A stretch of 64,000 nucleotides of DNA from Firmicutes bacterium UBA5774 (GTDB taxonomy: Bacteria; Bacillota; Clostridia; Peptostreptococcales; Anaerovoracaceae), in assembly GCA_002418625.1 (NCBI GenBank), contig DIEM01000068.1:33911-97910 (forward strand). The letters are read 5' to 3'. Within the stretch, counting starts at the first letter, position 1. Every line of letters starts with the position of its first letter. Under the pieces are notes generated by a model. The model ran no database searches. It saw only the letters and a program-made list of their open reading frames with translations, and had not been told where the DNA came from. Shown one piece after another: positions 16,101-24,515 of this stretch. A program made the position numbers and the translations under genes.

Positions 16101-17552
16101 ATGGACAGCGAAAAGACAAATAAAAAATTGAATGATATGACAAAAGGCAGTGAGGCAAAGGCGATTTTCATGTTTTCTGTTCCGCTTCTGCTGGGAAATG
16201 TTTTCCAGCAGATGTACAGCACGGTGGACGGGATTGTGGTCGGCAGGGTCCTTGGCGCGGAAGCTCTGGCCGGCGTCGGCGCCAGCTTTCCGATACTTTT
16301 TTTGATCATAGCGCTGCTGATGGGCCTCGGTATGGGGGCGACGGTATTGATATCTCAATTCTATGGGGCCGGCGATTACGACAGCGTTGTGAAGATCGCT
16401 GATTCTGTGCTTTTGTCAAATATCGTTATATCAATGGTCCTGTCGGTCATCGGCATCCTGATCACGGATCCATTCCTTGATTTGCTAAAAACACCGGCAG
16501 AGGTCATGCCGTACGCCTCTTTGTATTTAAAGGTCACTTTTACCGGCATGATCGGCATGGTCGGCTACAATTTGACGAGTGCCATATTAAGAGGGCTTGG
16601 GGATTCGAAGACGCCGCTCTATTTTCTCATACTGTCGACGGCGATCAATCTGATATTGCTTCTTCTGTTTGTGCCGGTTCTCGGCATGGGGATAACGGGC
16701 GCGGCGCTTGCGACTGTCATCGCACAGCTATGCTCGTTCATATTCGGCATAGTATATTTGAATAAGACACATCCGCTGATCAGGATCGATCCGCGTCACA
16801 TGAAATTCGACAGGAAACTTTTTGTTGAATCGGTCAGGATCGGATTGCCTTCTGGATTTCAGCAAATGCTGGTCTCTGTAAGCATGATCATCATCCAGGC
16901 CATCATCAATCCTTTCGGCACCGCTGTGATTGCAGCCGTGACGGCGGCGTCCAGAATACAGCAGTTCGCATTTATGCCGATCATGAATATCAATATGGCC
17001 ATGTCTGCATTTGCGGGTCAGAATATCGGGGCCGGTAAGATGGCCAGAATCCAAAAGGGCTATCATGCGGCACTTAAAATATCAGGGACGATAGCGGTTG
17101 TCTTGACATTGGTCTGCTCGATTTGGGGCCGTGCAATGATCGGTTGGTTCAATTCGGATAGCGAGGTTATAATGATCGGTCATGAATTTTTACTGATAGT
17201 CATGCCGTTTCTGATACCCGCATGTGTCATGTTCATGTCCATGGCAACGATACGCGGAGCAGGAGACGCCATGGCGACCTTGACAATATCAATGGCAGCT
17301 CTGTGGCTCGTTCGGGTGCCGTCAGCCTTGATACTTGCACATACGATAGGCTACCGCGGCGTTTTCCTTGCCGCAGGCCTGGATTGGTCTGCCGGTGCGA
17401 TTATGGCTTTCCTATACTACAGAAGCGGGCGCTGGAAAAAGAAAATCAGTATAGACAGGATCATGAAAAAAGAGGAAAATATAATTATTGAACCGGAAGA
17501 TGAAACTACCGACTGGAAAAGGGAGGGCTGCAGCCATGGAAGAAACCAATGA
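16101..17552 (+). CDS. MATE-family multidrug/sodium antiporter
   Basis: A 483-residue integral membrane exporter with about 12 hydrophobic helices. MATE features include IFMFSVPLLLGNVFQQMY at the first helix, VDGIVVGRVLG, the loop GMGATVLISQFYGAGD near residue 78, and the mirrored second-half motif AFAGQNIGAGK near 308. MATE proteins expel cationic drugs or metabolites in exchange for sodium or protons. The C-terminal 25 residues are charged and cytoplasmic. GAGGAT precedes the ATG, and the stop lies 17 bases inside the sppA start region, so the two are co-transcribed. The natural substrate is unknown. Confidence 0.94.
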   Translation: MDSEKTNKKLNDMTKGSEAKAIFMFSVPLLLGNVFQQMYSTVDGIVVGRVLGAEALAGVGASFPILFLIIALLMGLGMGATVLISQFYGAGDYDSVVKIADSVLLSNIVISMVLSVIGILITDPFLDLLKTPAEVMPYASLYLKVTFTGMIGMVGYNLTSAILRGLGDSKTPLYFLILSTAINLILLLLFVPVLGMGITGAALATVIAQLCSFIFGIVYLNKTHPLIRIDPRHMKFDRKLFVESVRIGLPSGFQQMLVSVSMIIIQAIINPFGTAVIAAVTAASRIQQFAFMPIMNINMAMSAFAGQNIGAGKMARIQKGYHAALKISGTIAVVLTLVCSIWGRAMIGWFNSDSEVIMIGHEFLLIVMPFLIPACVMFMSMATIRGAGDAMATLTISMAALWLVRVPSALILAHTIGYRGVFLAAGLDWSAGAIMAFLYYRSGRWKKKISIDRIMKKEENIIIEPEDETTDWKREGCSHGRNQ

Positions 17553-18570
17553 CAGGACCGTCAGCAACAGACCGTTAAAAGAAAAGAAACCCATGGATCC
17601 AAAGACTAAAAAGAATCTTCTCACTTGGCTGGTCATCGTTGCTATAGTGTTCGGAATTGCCGTGCTGTTTCAGTTCGCGGCACAGAAATTCGGAGATTGG
17701 ATCGGCATGGAGCCGGATCTGCCGGATCGATATCCGTATATAGGCGTCATATATGTCGAGGGGACTATCATTGAGAACCAGACGGACAGCTTCGGCATTC
17801 CTGTCGGCTACCAGCATCAATGGACGCTGGATGAGATCAATATGCTGATAGAAGATGATATGAACAAAGGCCTCATCATATTCGTCGATTCTCCCGGCGG
17901 CGGCGTATATGAAAGCGACGAATTATATCTTAAGCTGAATGAATATAAAGAGAATACAGGCAGGCCCGTATATTCGGCTATGGGCTCAATGGCCGCATCC
18001 GGCGGATATTACATATCGGCGGCAGCGGATAAGATCGTTGCCAACAGAAACACCTGGACCGGATCGATCGGCGTGACGATCGGAACATTCTACGATATCT
18101 CGAAATTCCTGGAAAAGAACGGGATCGATACGATCACGATCACTTCGGGCGCGAATAAAGCCATGGGCAGCATGACCGAGCCGATGAGCGAAGAGCAGAA
18201 GGCTATTTTCCAGGCGCTGGTCGATGAATGCTATGATCAGTTCACCGGCATTGTCGCGGAGGGAAGAGGAATGGGCATCGATAAAGTGAAAAGCATAGCC
18301 GATGGCAGGATCTATACGGCAAAGCAAGCGCTCGAGCTCGGTTTGATCGATGCGGTCGGAACGAAACAGGATGCTATTGCTGACATGCAGGAAAATTATG
18401 AGCTATTTGACTGTGATGTCATTGACATTACTTATGTTGACAAAACCATCTGGGGAATGCTGCTGAACTCCTTCGTGCCGCGTACGCCCCCGGGGGATGT
18501 TTCAGCACTGCTTGATCTTGTCAGCAGGGGGGAAGGCGCGCCGATACAATACATGTATGACTGGCAGTAA
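17536..18570 (+). CDS. sppA: Signal peptide peptidase SppA (S49 family)
   Basis: Membrane-anchored serine protease that degrades cleaved signal peptides and other membrane peptides. A single membrane anchor spans about residues 27-50 after a charged N-terminus. The catalytic dyad is Ser155 in SMAASGGYY and Lys208 in GANKAMGS, which match the positions in Bacillus SppA. The ATG at 17536 is used because GGGAGGG lies 8 bases before it; the frame is open 16 codons earlier without a site. It overlaps the MATE gene by 17 bases. The 344-residue length is normal for the short Gram-positive form. Confidence 0.94.
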   Translation: MEETNDRTVSNRPLKEKKPMDPKTKKNLLTWLVIVAIVFGIAVLFQFAAQKFGDWIGMEPDLPDRYPYIGVIYVEGTIIENQTDSFGIPVGYQHQWTLDEINMLIEDDMNKGLIIFVDSPGGGVYESDELYLKLNEYKENTGRPVYSAMGSMAASGGYYISAAADKIVANRNTWTGSIGVTIGTFYDISKFLEKNGIDTITITSGANKAMGSMTEPMSEEQKAIFQALVDECYDQFTGIVAEGRGMGIDKVKSIADGRIYTAKQALELGLIDAVGTKQDAIADMQENYELFDCDVIDITYVDKTIWGMLLNSFVPRTPPGDVSALLDLVSRGEGAPIQYMYDWQ

Positions 18571-18613
18571 AATCCTGCGTCATGCTGTGCGAGACTTTGT
18601 AAAGTAAAAATAC

Positions 18614-18640
18614 TTGACAAACATGTCCGCGTCTGATAAT
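18614..18640 (+). promoter_or_regulatory. Predicted promoter of the ylxM-ffh cluster
   Basis: A consensus TTGACA at 18614-18619 is followed by GATAAT at 18635-18640 (15-base spacer) or TAATCT at 18637-18642 (17-base spacer). It stands 33 bases before the ylxM start. Confidence 0.5.
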
Positions 18641-18672
18641 CTTCATTAAGATGCGTGAATAAAGGGGTCTGT

Positions 18673-19029
18673 ATGTTCGAAAAAATGATGGAAATCAGCA
18701 TGCTGTTCGATTTTTACGGACAGATGCTCACCCAAAAGCAAAAAGTGATTCTGCAGCTCTATTATGAAGATAATCTGACGCTTGCGGAGATTGCTGAAAA
18801 TCTTGGGATCAGCAGGCAAGCCGTTCATGATGCTGCCCGTAAAGCTGAAAAAACCCTTTATGAATATGAAAGAACGCTTGGGCTCGCTAAAAAATTCAAA
18901 GAAACGGAATTGGCGGTTCAAAAGGTCAATGACTGCATTGAGCAGGCACTGCTCGAGCACCGGAATGATGAAGCGTTAAAAAGAGAATTGACAAGGATCA
19001 AGGCGATCATCGAGACGATCAACGACTGA
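18673..19029 (+). CDS. ylxM: YlxM-family helix-turn-helix protein, SRP-associated
   Basis: A 118-residue YlxM/UPF0122 protein. These resemble sigma-factor region 4 and are encoded just before ffh in many Firmicutes; in streptococci YlxM is linked to the signal recognition particle. The family pattern MLFDFYGQMLTQKQK and the recognition helix region ENLGISRQAVHDAARKAEKTL are present (landmarks GISRQAVHD at about 55-63). The ATG at 18673 follows AAAGGGG; an upstream ATG at 18655 lacks a site. The C-terminal part is a probable coiled coil. It is 29 bases from ffh. Confidence 0.93.
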   Translation: MFEKMMEISMLFDFYGQMLTQKQKVILQLYYEDNLTLAEIAENLGISRQAVHDAARKAEKTLYEYERTLGLAKKFKETELAVQKVNDCIEQALLEHRNDEALKRELTRIKAIIETIND

Positions 19030-19058
19030 TCGGAATATATGGAAATCGGAGATGTAAA

Positions 19059-20393
19059 ATGGCATTTGAAGGACTTTCGGATAAACTGCAGGGTGTATTT
19101 AAAAAGCTAAAAGGAAAAGGAATCCTTACAGAAGCGGATATAAATGAAGCGATGCGCGAGGTGAAGCTGGCGCTGCTTGAAGCGGATGTCAACTTTAAAG
19201 TTGTCAAGGATTTTGTTGAAAAAGTAAAGGAACGCTCTCTTGGACAGAACGTGCTTGAAAGCCTTACACCCGGGCAGCAGGTCGTCAAAATCGTCAACGA
19301 GGAGCTGGTCGCCCTGATGGGCGGCACAAACAGCAAACTGACATTCTCTCCGAAAGGCTTTACAGTCATATTGATGGCCGGATTGCAGGGTACCGGTAAA
19401 ACGACGACTTGCGGCAAACTTGCCGCGTATTTGAAGAAAAACGGCAAAAGGCCCATGCTGGCCGCGTGCGACATATACAGGCCGGCCGCTATCGATCAGC
19501 TGGAAATCGTTGGCGAAAAAGTCGGTGTTCCCGTATTCTCCATGCGCGATTCAAAACAGCCGGAGCTGATCGCTGAAGCGGCAGTCAGGGAGGCGGAACT
19601 TAAAGGACATGATGTTCTGATACTGGATACATCCGGCAGATTACATATCGACGAAGAGCTGATGGATGAATTGGTCAGGATCAAGGCCAGGACGAAGCCG
19701 CATGAAATCCTTCTGGTTGTGGATGCCATGACCGGTCAGGATGCCGTGAATGCTGCGATTGGCTTTAATGACAAGCTGGGGATCGACGGCATAATCATGA
19801 CAAAACTCGACGGCGATTCGAGAGGCGGTGCCGCGTTGTCGGTCAAGGCAGTCACTGGCAAGCCGATCAAGTTCATTGGAGTTGGTGAAAAATCAGACGC
19901 CCTCGAACAATTTCATCCGGAAAGAATGGCTTCCAGGATCCTTGGTATGGGGGACATGCTTAGCCTGATCGAGAAGGCGCAAGAGAATTTCGACGATAAA
20001 AAGGCTGCCGAGCTTGAGCGCAAAATGAAAAAGAACGAATTCACGCTCGAGGATTTTCTGGATCAGATCGGTCAAATCAAGAAAATGGGCGGAATCGCCA
20101 AGATGCTCGATATGATCCCGGGTCTCAACAACAAGGCCATCCAGGAAGCGAATGTGGACGAAAAGGAATTTGTTCACATGGAAGCGATCATTCAGTCGAT
20201 GACGATTGAAGAGCGAAAGAATCCCGGCTTGTTAAATGGCAGCAGGAGAAAGCGGATCGCAGCCGGAGCGGGGCTTCCGGTCAATAAAGTCAATAATCTG
20301 GTCAAAAAATACGAGGATGCAAAAAAAATGATGAAGCAGTTCACTAATGCGCCAAAGCACCAGAAAAACAAAATGTTTCGAGGATTTCAATAA
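19059..20393 (+). CDS. ffh: Signal recognition particle GTPase Ffh
   Basis: The SRP54 homologue that binds 4.5S/scRNA and signal sequences and brings ribosomes to FtsY and the Sec translocon. An N domain (1-95) leads to the GTPase P-loop GLQGTGKTT at 108-116, DTSGRLHID near 190 and TKLDGDSRGG near 248; the methionine-rich M domain occupies about 300-444 and includes the RNA-binding NGSRRKRIAAGAG. Length 444 is usual. The stop codon overlaps a small terminator, so ffh messages may partly end before rpsP. Confidence 0.98.
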   Translation: MAFEGLSDKLQGVFKKLKGKGILTEADINEAMREVKLALLEADVNFKVVKDFVEKVKERSLGQNVLESLTPGQQVVKIVNEELVALMGGTNSKLTFSPKGFTVILMAGLQGTGKTTTCGKLAAYLKKNGKRPMLAACDIYRPAAIDQLEIVGEKVGVPVFSMRDSKQPELIAEAAVREAELKGHDVLILDTSGRLHIDEELMDELVRIKARTKPHEILLVVDAMTGQDAVNAAIGFNDKLGIDGIIMTKLDGDSRGGAALSVKAVTGKPIKFIGVGEKSDALEQFHPERMASRILGMGDMLSLIEKAQENFDDKKAAELERKMKKNEFTLEDFLDQIGQIKKMGGIAKMLDMIPGLNNKAIQEANVDEKEFVHMEAIIQSMTIEERKNPGLLNGSRRKRIAAGAGLPVNKVNNLVKKYEDAKKMMKQFTNAPKHQKNKMFRGFQ

Positions 20394-20413
20394 AAACATA
20401 TGGACATGTTTTT
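20392..20413 (+). terminator. Weak terminator after ffh
   Basis: AAAAACAT (20392-20399) pairs with ATGTTTTT (20406-20413) around a 6-nt loop, starting inside the ffh stop codon. The stem is A/T-rich, so termination is probably partial. Confidence 0.5.
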
Positions 20414-20420
20414 CAATAAC

Positions 20421-20480
20421 GTTTAAATTCAGAATACTGAGTTTAACATATATTGACTTCGGAGTTTGAACCGCAGTCAA
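20421..20480 (+). other. Two-hairpin leader upstream of rpsP
   Basis: Hairpin 1 pairs 20421-20432 with 20437-20447 (about 11 pairs with one bulge). Hairpin 2 pairs TTGACT (20453-20458) with AGTCAA (20475-20480), continued inside by CGG/CCG. Neither has a T-run, so they are candidate control structures for the S16 operon. Confidence 0.4.
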
Positions 20481-20505
20481 AAATAGAAAACCAGGAGGTG
20501 TAATT

Positions 20506-20748
20506 ATGTCAGTAAAAATCAGATTAAAAAGAATGGGTGCCAAGAAAAAGCCTTTTTACAGAGTGATCGTGGCTGATTCCCGTTCACCAAGAGACGGAAA
20601 ATTCATTGAAGAAATCGGCTATTACAATCCGATCACGAATCCCGCGGAAGTCAAGCTGGATGAAGAAAAAGCCAAAAAATGGATTGCAAATGGAGCCCAG
20701 CCGACCGATACAGTTAAAAGCTTGTTAAAAAAATCCGGCATTATCTAA
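20506..20748 (+). CDS. rpsP: 30S ribosomal protein S16
   Basis: Small-subunit protein that binds 16S rRNA early in 30S assembly. The 80-residue sequence has the S16 hallmarks: IRLKRMGAKKKPFYRVIVAD at the start, SPRDGKFIEEIGYYNP, and a C-terminal WIANGAQPTDTV. A strong CAGGAGGTG site precedes the ATG. It begins the rpsP-khpA-rimM-trmD run. Confidence 0.98.
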   Translation: MSVKIRLKRMGAKKKPFYRVIVADSRSPRDGKFIEEIGYYNPITNPAEVKLDEEKAKKWIANGAQPTDTVKSLLKKSGII

Positions 20749-20766
20749 TTAAGGAGCGTGTATCCT

Positions 20767-20997
20767 ATGAAAGAATTAGTGGAAGCAATCGCAAAAGCAT
20801 TGGTCGATGATCCGGATTCGGTAGTCGTCAATGAAGTCGAAGGCAATCAGGCAATCATACTCGAGCTCAAAGTCGCGCCTGAAGACATGGGAAAAGTGAT
20901 CGGCAAACAAGGCAGGATCGCCAAGGCCCTCAGGACGGTTGTAAAAGCTGCGGCAACAAAGGACAATAAAAGAGTCGTAGTCGAAATCATTCAATAA
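20767..20997 (+). CDS. khpA: KH-domain RNA-binding protein KhpA
   Basis: A 76-residue single KH-domain protein (YlqC/KhpA). With KhpB it forms an RNA-binding complex affecting cell elongation and division in Gram-positive bacteria. The KH GXXG loop is IGKQGR near residues 44-49. The ATG at 20767 follows AAGGAG by 10 bases; an in-frame GTG at 20758 is too close to that site. Its place between rpsP and rimM is conserved in Firmicutes. Confidence 0.95.
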   Translation: MKELVEAIAKALVDDPDSVVVNEVEGNQAIILELKVAPEDMGKVIGKQGRIAKALRTVVKAAATKDNKRVVVEIIQ

Positions 20998-21014
20998 AGG
21001 CGAACTTTGATCTG

Positions 21015-21052
21015 ACGTTCACTTTGGTATCCCGGGATATCGAGGTGAACGT
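21015..21052. other. Long near-perfect palindrome between khpA and rimM
   Basis: Arms 21015-21033 and 21034-21052 are complementary over 19 positions, counting a few G-T wobbles; at least 17 pairs can form with a CCGG loop. There is no T-run. It may be an RNA processing site or mRNA stabiliser in the ribosomal-protein/tRNA-modification operon. Confidence 0.6.
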
Positions 21053-21076
21053 TGCTGTATATCGGAAGGCGAACAT

Positions 21077-21568
21077 ATGGAACAATTCAAACTGGGTAAA
21101 ATAGTCAGCGCCGTAGGCTTGAAGGGAGAATTCAAAGTCTATCCTTACACTGATTACAAAGAGCGTTTTGAGGAGATGAAGGAGCTATACATTGAAAAAG
21201 ATCTTCATATAATCGAAAAGGTGCGATACAGCGGCCAGCTGGTTATTTTAAAGATCCAAGGCATCGATGACAGGACTTCCGCTGAAAAAATGCGCGGGAA
21301 GTATTTGCTGATCGACCGGGAAAACGCCAGGAAATTGCCGGATGACAGTTATTATATAGCGGATCTGATCGGCCTTGCGGCAGTCGATGAAAATGGTGCG
21401 GCTATTGGGACGGTATCGGATGTTATCCAGAATCCCGCCCATGATATTTATGAAATACTAGCGGCGGACGGCAGGAAAATTCTCGTTCCGGCCGTTGATG
21501 AATTTGTGCTGAATGTGGATCTCGAAGGCGGCTTCATTGTCCTGCATCTGATCGAAGGCATGCTGTAA
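21077..21568 (+). CDS. rimM: Ribosome maturation factor RimM
   Basis: A 163-residue 16S rRNA processing factor that binds S19 and helps the 30S head mature. The N-terminal RimM domain starts LGKIVSAVGLKGEFKVYPYTD, shown by its landmark VGLKGEFKV at about residues 13-21, and a C-terminal PRC-barrel covers about 90-163 (YYIADLIGL, GTVSDVIQNPAHD). GGAAGG precedes the ATG. It sits in the conserved order before trmD. Confidence 0.96.
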   Translation: MEQFKLGKIVSAVGLKGEFKVYPYTDYKERFEEMKELYIEKDLHIIEKVRYSGQLVILKIQGIDDRTSAEKMRGKYLLIDRENARKLPDDSYYIADLIGLAAVDENGAAIGTVSDVIQNPAHDIYEILAADGRKILVPAVDEFVLNVDLEGGFIVLHLIEGML

Positions 21569-21590
21569 TCTGATATGGATTGGTGGTCAT

Positions 21591-22343
21591 ATGAAAATTG
21601 AAGTACTGACTTTATTTCCGGAAATCATAGAGCCTGTCGTCAGTTCCAGCATTGTCGGGCGCGCCAGGGAGAATGGCATTCTTAAAATTGATCTTATCAA
21701 TATCAGGGATCATACGTGCGATAAGCATAAAAAAGTGGATGACTATCCGTTCGGCGGCGGCGCCGGCATGCTTCTCATGGCGGATCCGGTCTTCAAAGCG
21801 CTTGAAAGCATCGACGCCCATGAAAAGCGCATCGTGTACATGTCCCCCAAGGGGAGGCTTTTGGACCGTGAAATGGCAGAGAGCTTTTCTGCTGAAAGTG
21901 AATTCGTCATCCTCTGCGGGCATTATGAAGGCATTGACCAGCGGATCATCGATCATTGGCGGATCGAAGAAGTATCGATAGGCGATTATATCCTAACCGG
22001 AGGTGAGCTTCCTGCGATGGTGCTGATCGACTCGGTCGCAAGGCTGCTGCCCGATGTTCTCGGCAGCAGCGATTCGCACAATGAGGAATCGATCTATTCC
22101 GGGCTGCTTGAATACCCTCACTATACAAAGCCCAGGGTATATGAAGGCCTTGCGGTTCCTGACGTTCTTGTTTCGGGTAATCACAGGATGATACATTTGT
22201 GGCAGTTTGAGGAATCTCTAAGGATCACCAGGGCAAGAAGGCCGGATCTTTTCAATAAATACCTTGAAAGTGAAAAAAATCTTACCAAAGACGAAATCAA
22301 GATCCTCGAAAGAATTGTAGCAGGTTTGGACAATGAAAAATAG
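21591..22343 (+). CDS. trmD: tRNA (guanine-37-N1)-methyltransferase TrmD
   Basis: Methylates G37 next to the anticodon, which prevents frameshifting; it is a SPOUT enzyme with a trefoil knot. The 250-residue protein has KIEVLTLFPEI at the start, DYPFGGGAGML near 49, ILCGHYEGIDQR near 107, and the knot segment IGDYILTGGELPAM near 132-145. The C-terminal domain contains HYTKPRVYEG and RITRARRPDL. The stop overlaps the next gene by 11 bases. In many Firmicutes rplS follows trmD; here it does not. Confidence 0.98.
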   Translation: MKIEVLTLFPEIIEPVVSSSIVGRARENGILKIDLINIRDHTCDKHKKVDDYPFGGGAGMLLMADPVFKALESIDAHEKRIVYMSPKGRLLDREMAESFSAESEFVILCGHYEGIDQRIIDHWRIEEVSIGDYILTGGELPAMVLIDSVARLLPDVLGSSDSHNEESIYSGLLEYPHYTKPRVYEGLAVPDVLVSGNHRMIHLWQFEESLRITRARRPDLFNKYLESEKNLTKDEIKILERIVAGLDNEK

Positions 22344-23265
22344 AAGCAAGCGATTCACGCAGAAACATGGCATTATCCTGTTCGTTTTTATAGTGTCCGC
22401 GTTATTTGTCTATATTTATGTATTGCCCGATGTTTCGGATGCTTTCAGGCGAACGGACATCATCGAATATGGGAGTATCCGGATCCAGGATGAAGCGGTC
22501 TGCTATTTGATACGGGGAGAATCCGTCTACCGTGCGGGCATAACGGGGCCTGTGCAATATTATGTCCATGAAGGTGATCAGGTCAGAAACGGAACGAGAA
22601 TAATGGATATTGGCCAGGGCGCTGAAGTATTTACCGCGGATAAGCGCGGAATGGTCAGCTTCTTTGTTGACGGGCAGGAGTCGATATTCAAGCCTGACAC
22701 GATGAAAGATCTGACTCGGGAGGCAACTGCTGAAATCACAGAGGATGTCGCCGATCTCAATGGAAAAGAGGCTGCTGCGGGGGTGCCGGTCTATAAGATC
22801 GTAGATAGTGAAATTTGGTATACAGTTATGTGGATCGACAAGAAATCGATCATAAAATATGAAAAGGGCAGTGACATAACGCTGCTCCATGAAGAATCGA
22901 CAATCAGCGGGACCGTTGAAGACATTGTCAACAGCGGGGATTCATTTTTAGTGATCCTGAAATTTGACAAATTTTGGGAGCAAATGCCCCGGCTGCGCCG
23001 TATCGATGCTGAAATCATAACGGCCGACTACAAAGGACTTATGCTGAGAAATGAAAGCATCACAAAAGTGGATGAAAAAAACGGCGTTTATGTGAAAGAC
23101 ATGAGCGGAAGCTATATATTCAAACCTGTCAGGATCATTACTTCTGATGGAAAATATTCGCTTGTTGAATGCGGCTACTATTATGAAAACAGCGATGAAG
23201 GCAGCAAGCGTGTCGAAACAGTGGATATCTATGATGAAGTATTGAGGAACGGCAAGCCGGACTGA
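22333..23265 (+). CDS. HlyD-like single-pass membrane protein of the trmD-yggS interval
   Basis: 310 residues with a membrane anchor at about 13-31 and a large extracytoplasmic part. The region around 60-115 reads like a lipoyl/barrel-sandwich half of membrane-fusion proteins (VQYYVHEGDQVRNGTRIMDI), and the rest is beta-rich, hence HlyD-like. Genes of this type are often found in front of yggS-sepF in Clostridia, which suggests a role around envelope growth or division rather than drug export, but no function is proven. There is no adjacent ABC exporter. The ATG lies within the trmD end and is probably coupled to it. Confidence 0.75.
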   Translation: MKNRSKRFTQKHGIILFVFIVSALFVYIYVLPDVSDAFRRTDIIEYGSIRIQDEAVCYLIRGESVYRAGITGPVQYYVHEGDQVRNGTRIMDIGQGAEVFTADKRGMVSFFVDGQESIFKPDTMKDLTREATAEITEDVADLNGKEAAAGVPVYKIVDSEIWYTVMWIDKKSIIKYEKGSDITLLHEESTISGTVEDIVNSGDSFLVILKFDKFWEQMPRLRRIDAEIITADYKGLMLRNESITKVDEKNGVYVKDMSGSYIFKPVRIITSDGKYSLVECGYYYENSDEGSKRVETVDIYDEVLRNGKPD

Positions 23266-23302
23266 GCAATAGCGATCCATTGAAATACTAGGGGGAGGCA
23301 CT

Positions 23303-24001
23303 ATGAAACATATAATATCCAATATTGGCGAATTAAACGCGACGAAAGCGGCCATCGCAGAAAAATCAGGCCGCCGAGGAGAGGATATCCTTCTCGTGGC
23401 TGTTACGAAAACCAGAACGACACAAGAAATCAATGCAGCTATCGATGCCGGAATTACGGATATCGGTGAAAATAAGGTCCAGGAGATCCTTGACAAATTT
23501 GAAAAAGTAAAACCGGTCAAGTGGCATATGATTGGACATCTTCAAACAAATAAGGTAAAATATATTATTGACAAGGTAAGCATGATCCATTCGGTGGATT
23601 CATTGAGGCTGGCGGAGGAAATAGACCGCAGGGCGGCCGCGAACGGATCGATAATGGATGTATTGATCCAGATCAACGCTTCAGGTGAAGAATCCAAATT
23701 CGGGATCGCCTGCTGCGAGACCGATGAATTGATCGTTGAGATTGCCGACCATTTCAAAAATATTCGGATAAGAGGCCTTATGACCATTGCTCCGTTTGAA
23801 GAGGATCCAGAGCAGGTGAGGCAGTATTTCAAGGCTGTGCACGAATATTTCATGAAGTATATCGAGCTGTCACTGCCAGGCACTGATTTTAAGTATTTAT
23901 CCATGGGCATGTCGAACGATTTCCCGGTGGCGATCGAAGAGGGCTCCAACCTGATTCGCGTAGGCACCGCAATATTTGGCAGGAGAAATTATAATTTGTA
24001 A
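23303..24001 (+). CDS. PLP homeostasis protein YggS/YlmE (COG0325)
   Basis: A pyridoxal-phosphate-binding protein with an alanine-racemase-like TIM barrel but no known enzymatic activity; it buffers PLP and influences amino-acid and cofactor balance. The PLP lysine is Lys36 in LVAVTKTRT. Further marks are GENKVQEILDKF, WHMIGHLQTNKVKYI and the C-terminal LSMGMSNDFPVAIEEGS. Length 232 is normal. GGGGGAGG precedes the ATG. It starts the division cluster homologous to ylmE-ylmF-ylmG-divIVA of Bacillus. Confidence 0.96.
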   Translation: MKHIISNIGELNATKAAIAEKSGRRGEDILLVAVTKTRTTQEINAAIDAGITDIGENKVQEILDKFEKVKPVKWHMIGHLQTNKVKYIIDKVSMIHSVDSLRLAEEIDRRAAANGSIMDVLIQINASGEESKFGIACCETDELIVEIADHFKNIRIRGLMTIAPFEEDPEQVRQYFKAVHEYFMKYIELSLPGTDFKYLSMGMSNDFPVAIEEGSNLIRVGTAIFGRRNYNL

Positions 24002-24024
24002 GTGATTTATTGGGAGGATTGAAA

Positions 24025-24501
24025 ATGGGAGAAGGTTTTTTTAGCAAGCTAAAGGTCCTGATCGGTGTTGAGGAAGTTGAAGAAGAGGAAGCGGAGCTTA
24101 ATGACAGCGCTAGAGTAAAAAACGAGCTCAACCGACCGCTTGAGCCTAGAAACTCTTTAGTGCCGCCCAAGACCGAACCAAGGATCGCACCGGCATCGCC
24201 GGCGGGAAAAAACCAATTCAAGCTGGTTGTGATCGAACCGAAGGGCTTTGATGAATGTCCCAAGCTCGTCGACAATTTAAAAGGCAAAAAACCTGTCATT
24301 ATTAATCTTGAACGCCTTGAGGCCGATGCAGCGAGAAAGATATTCGATTTTTTAAGCGGCGCCACATATGCTCTGGACGGAAATGTCCAAAGGGTAGCCA
24401 ATAATATATTTGTATTTGCGCCTGAAAATGTGGATGTAATGGCGAATATAGACAACAGGAATCTGGACGTAAATGAAGATAATAAAAATCCATGGAGATA
24501 A
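24025..24501 (+). CDS. sepF: Cell division protein SepF
   Basis: Cytoplasmic protein that anchors FtsZ to the membrane and organises the Z-ring in Gram-positive bacteria. The N-terminus (MGEGFFSKLKVLIG) is an amphipathic membrane-binding helix, then an acidic, variable linker to about residue 65, then the SepF core with KPVIINLERLEADAARKIFDFLSGATYALDG (landmark FLSGATYALDG at about 108-118). The ATG at 24025 follows GGGAGG by 7 bases; a TTG at 24010 overlaps that site and is rejected. 158 residues. Confidence 0.96.
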   Translation: MGEGFFSKLKVLIGVEEVEEEEAELNDSARVKNELNRPLEPRNSLVPPKTEPRIAPASPAGKNQFKLVVIEPKGFDECPKLVDNLKGKKPVIINLERLEADAARKIFDFLSGATYALDGNVQRVANNIFVFAPENVDVMANIDNRNLDVNEDNKNPWR

Positions 24502-24515
24502 TCGGAGGATAGAAC

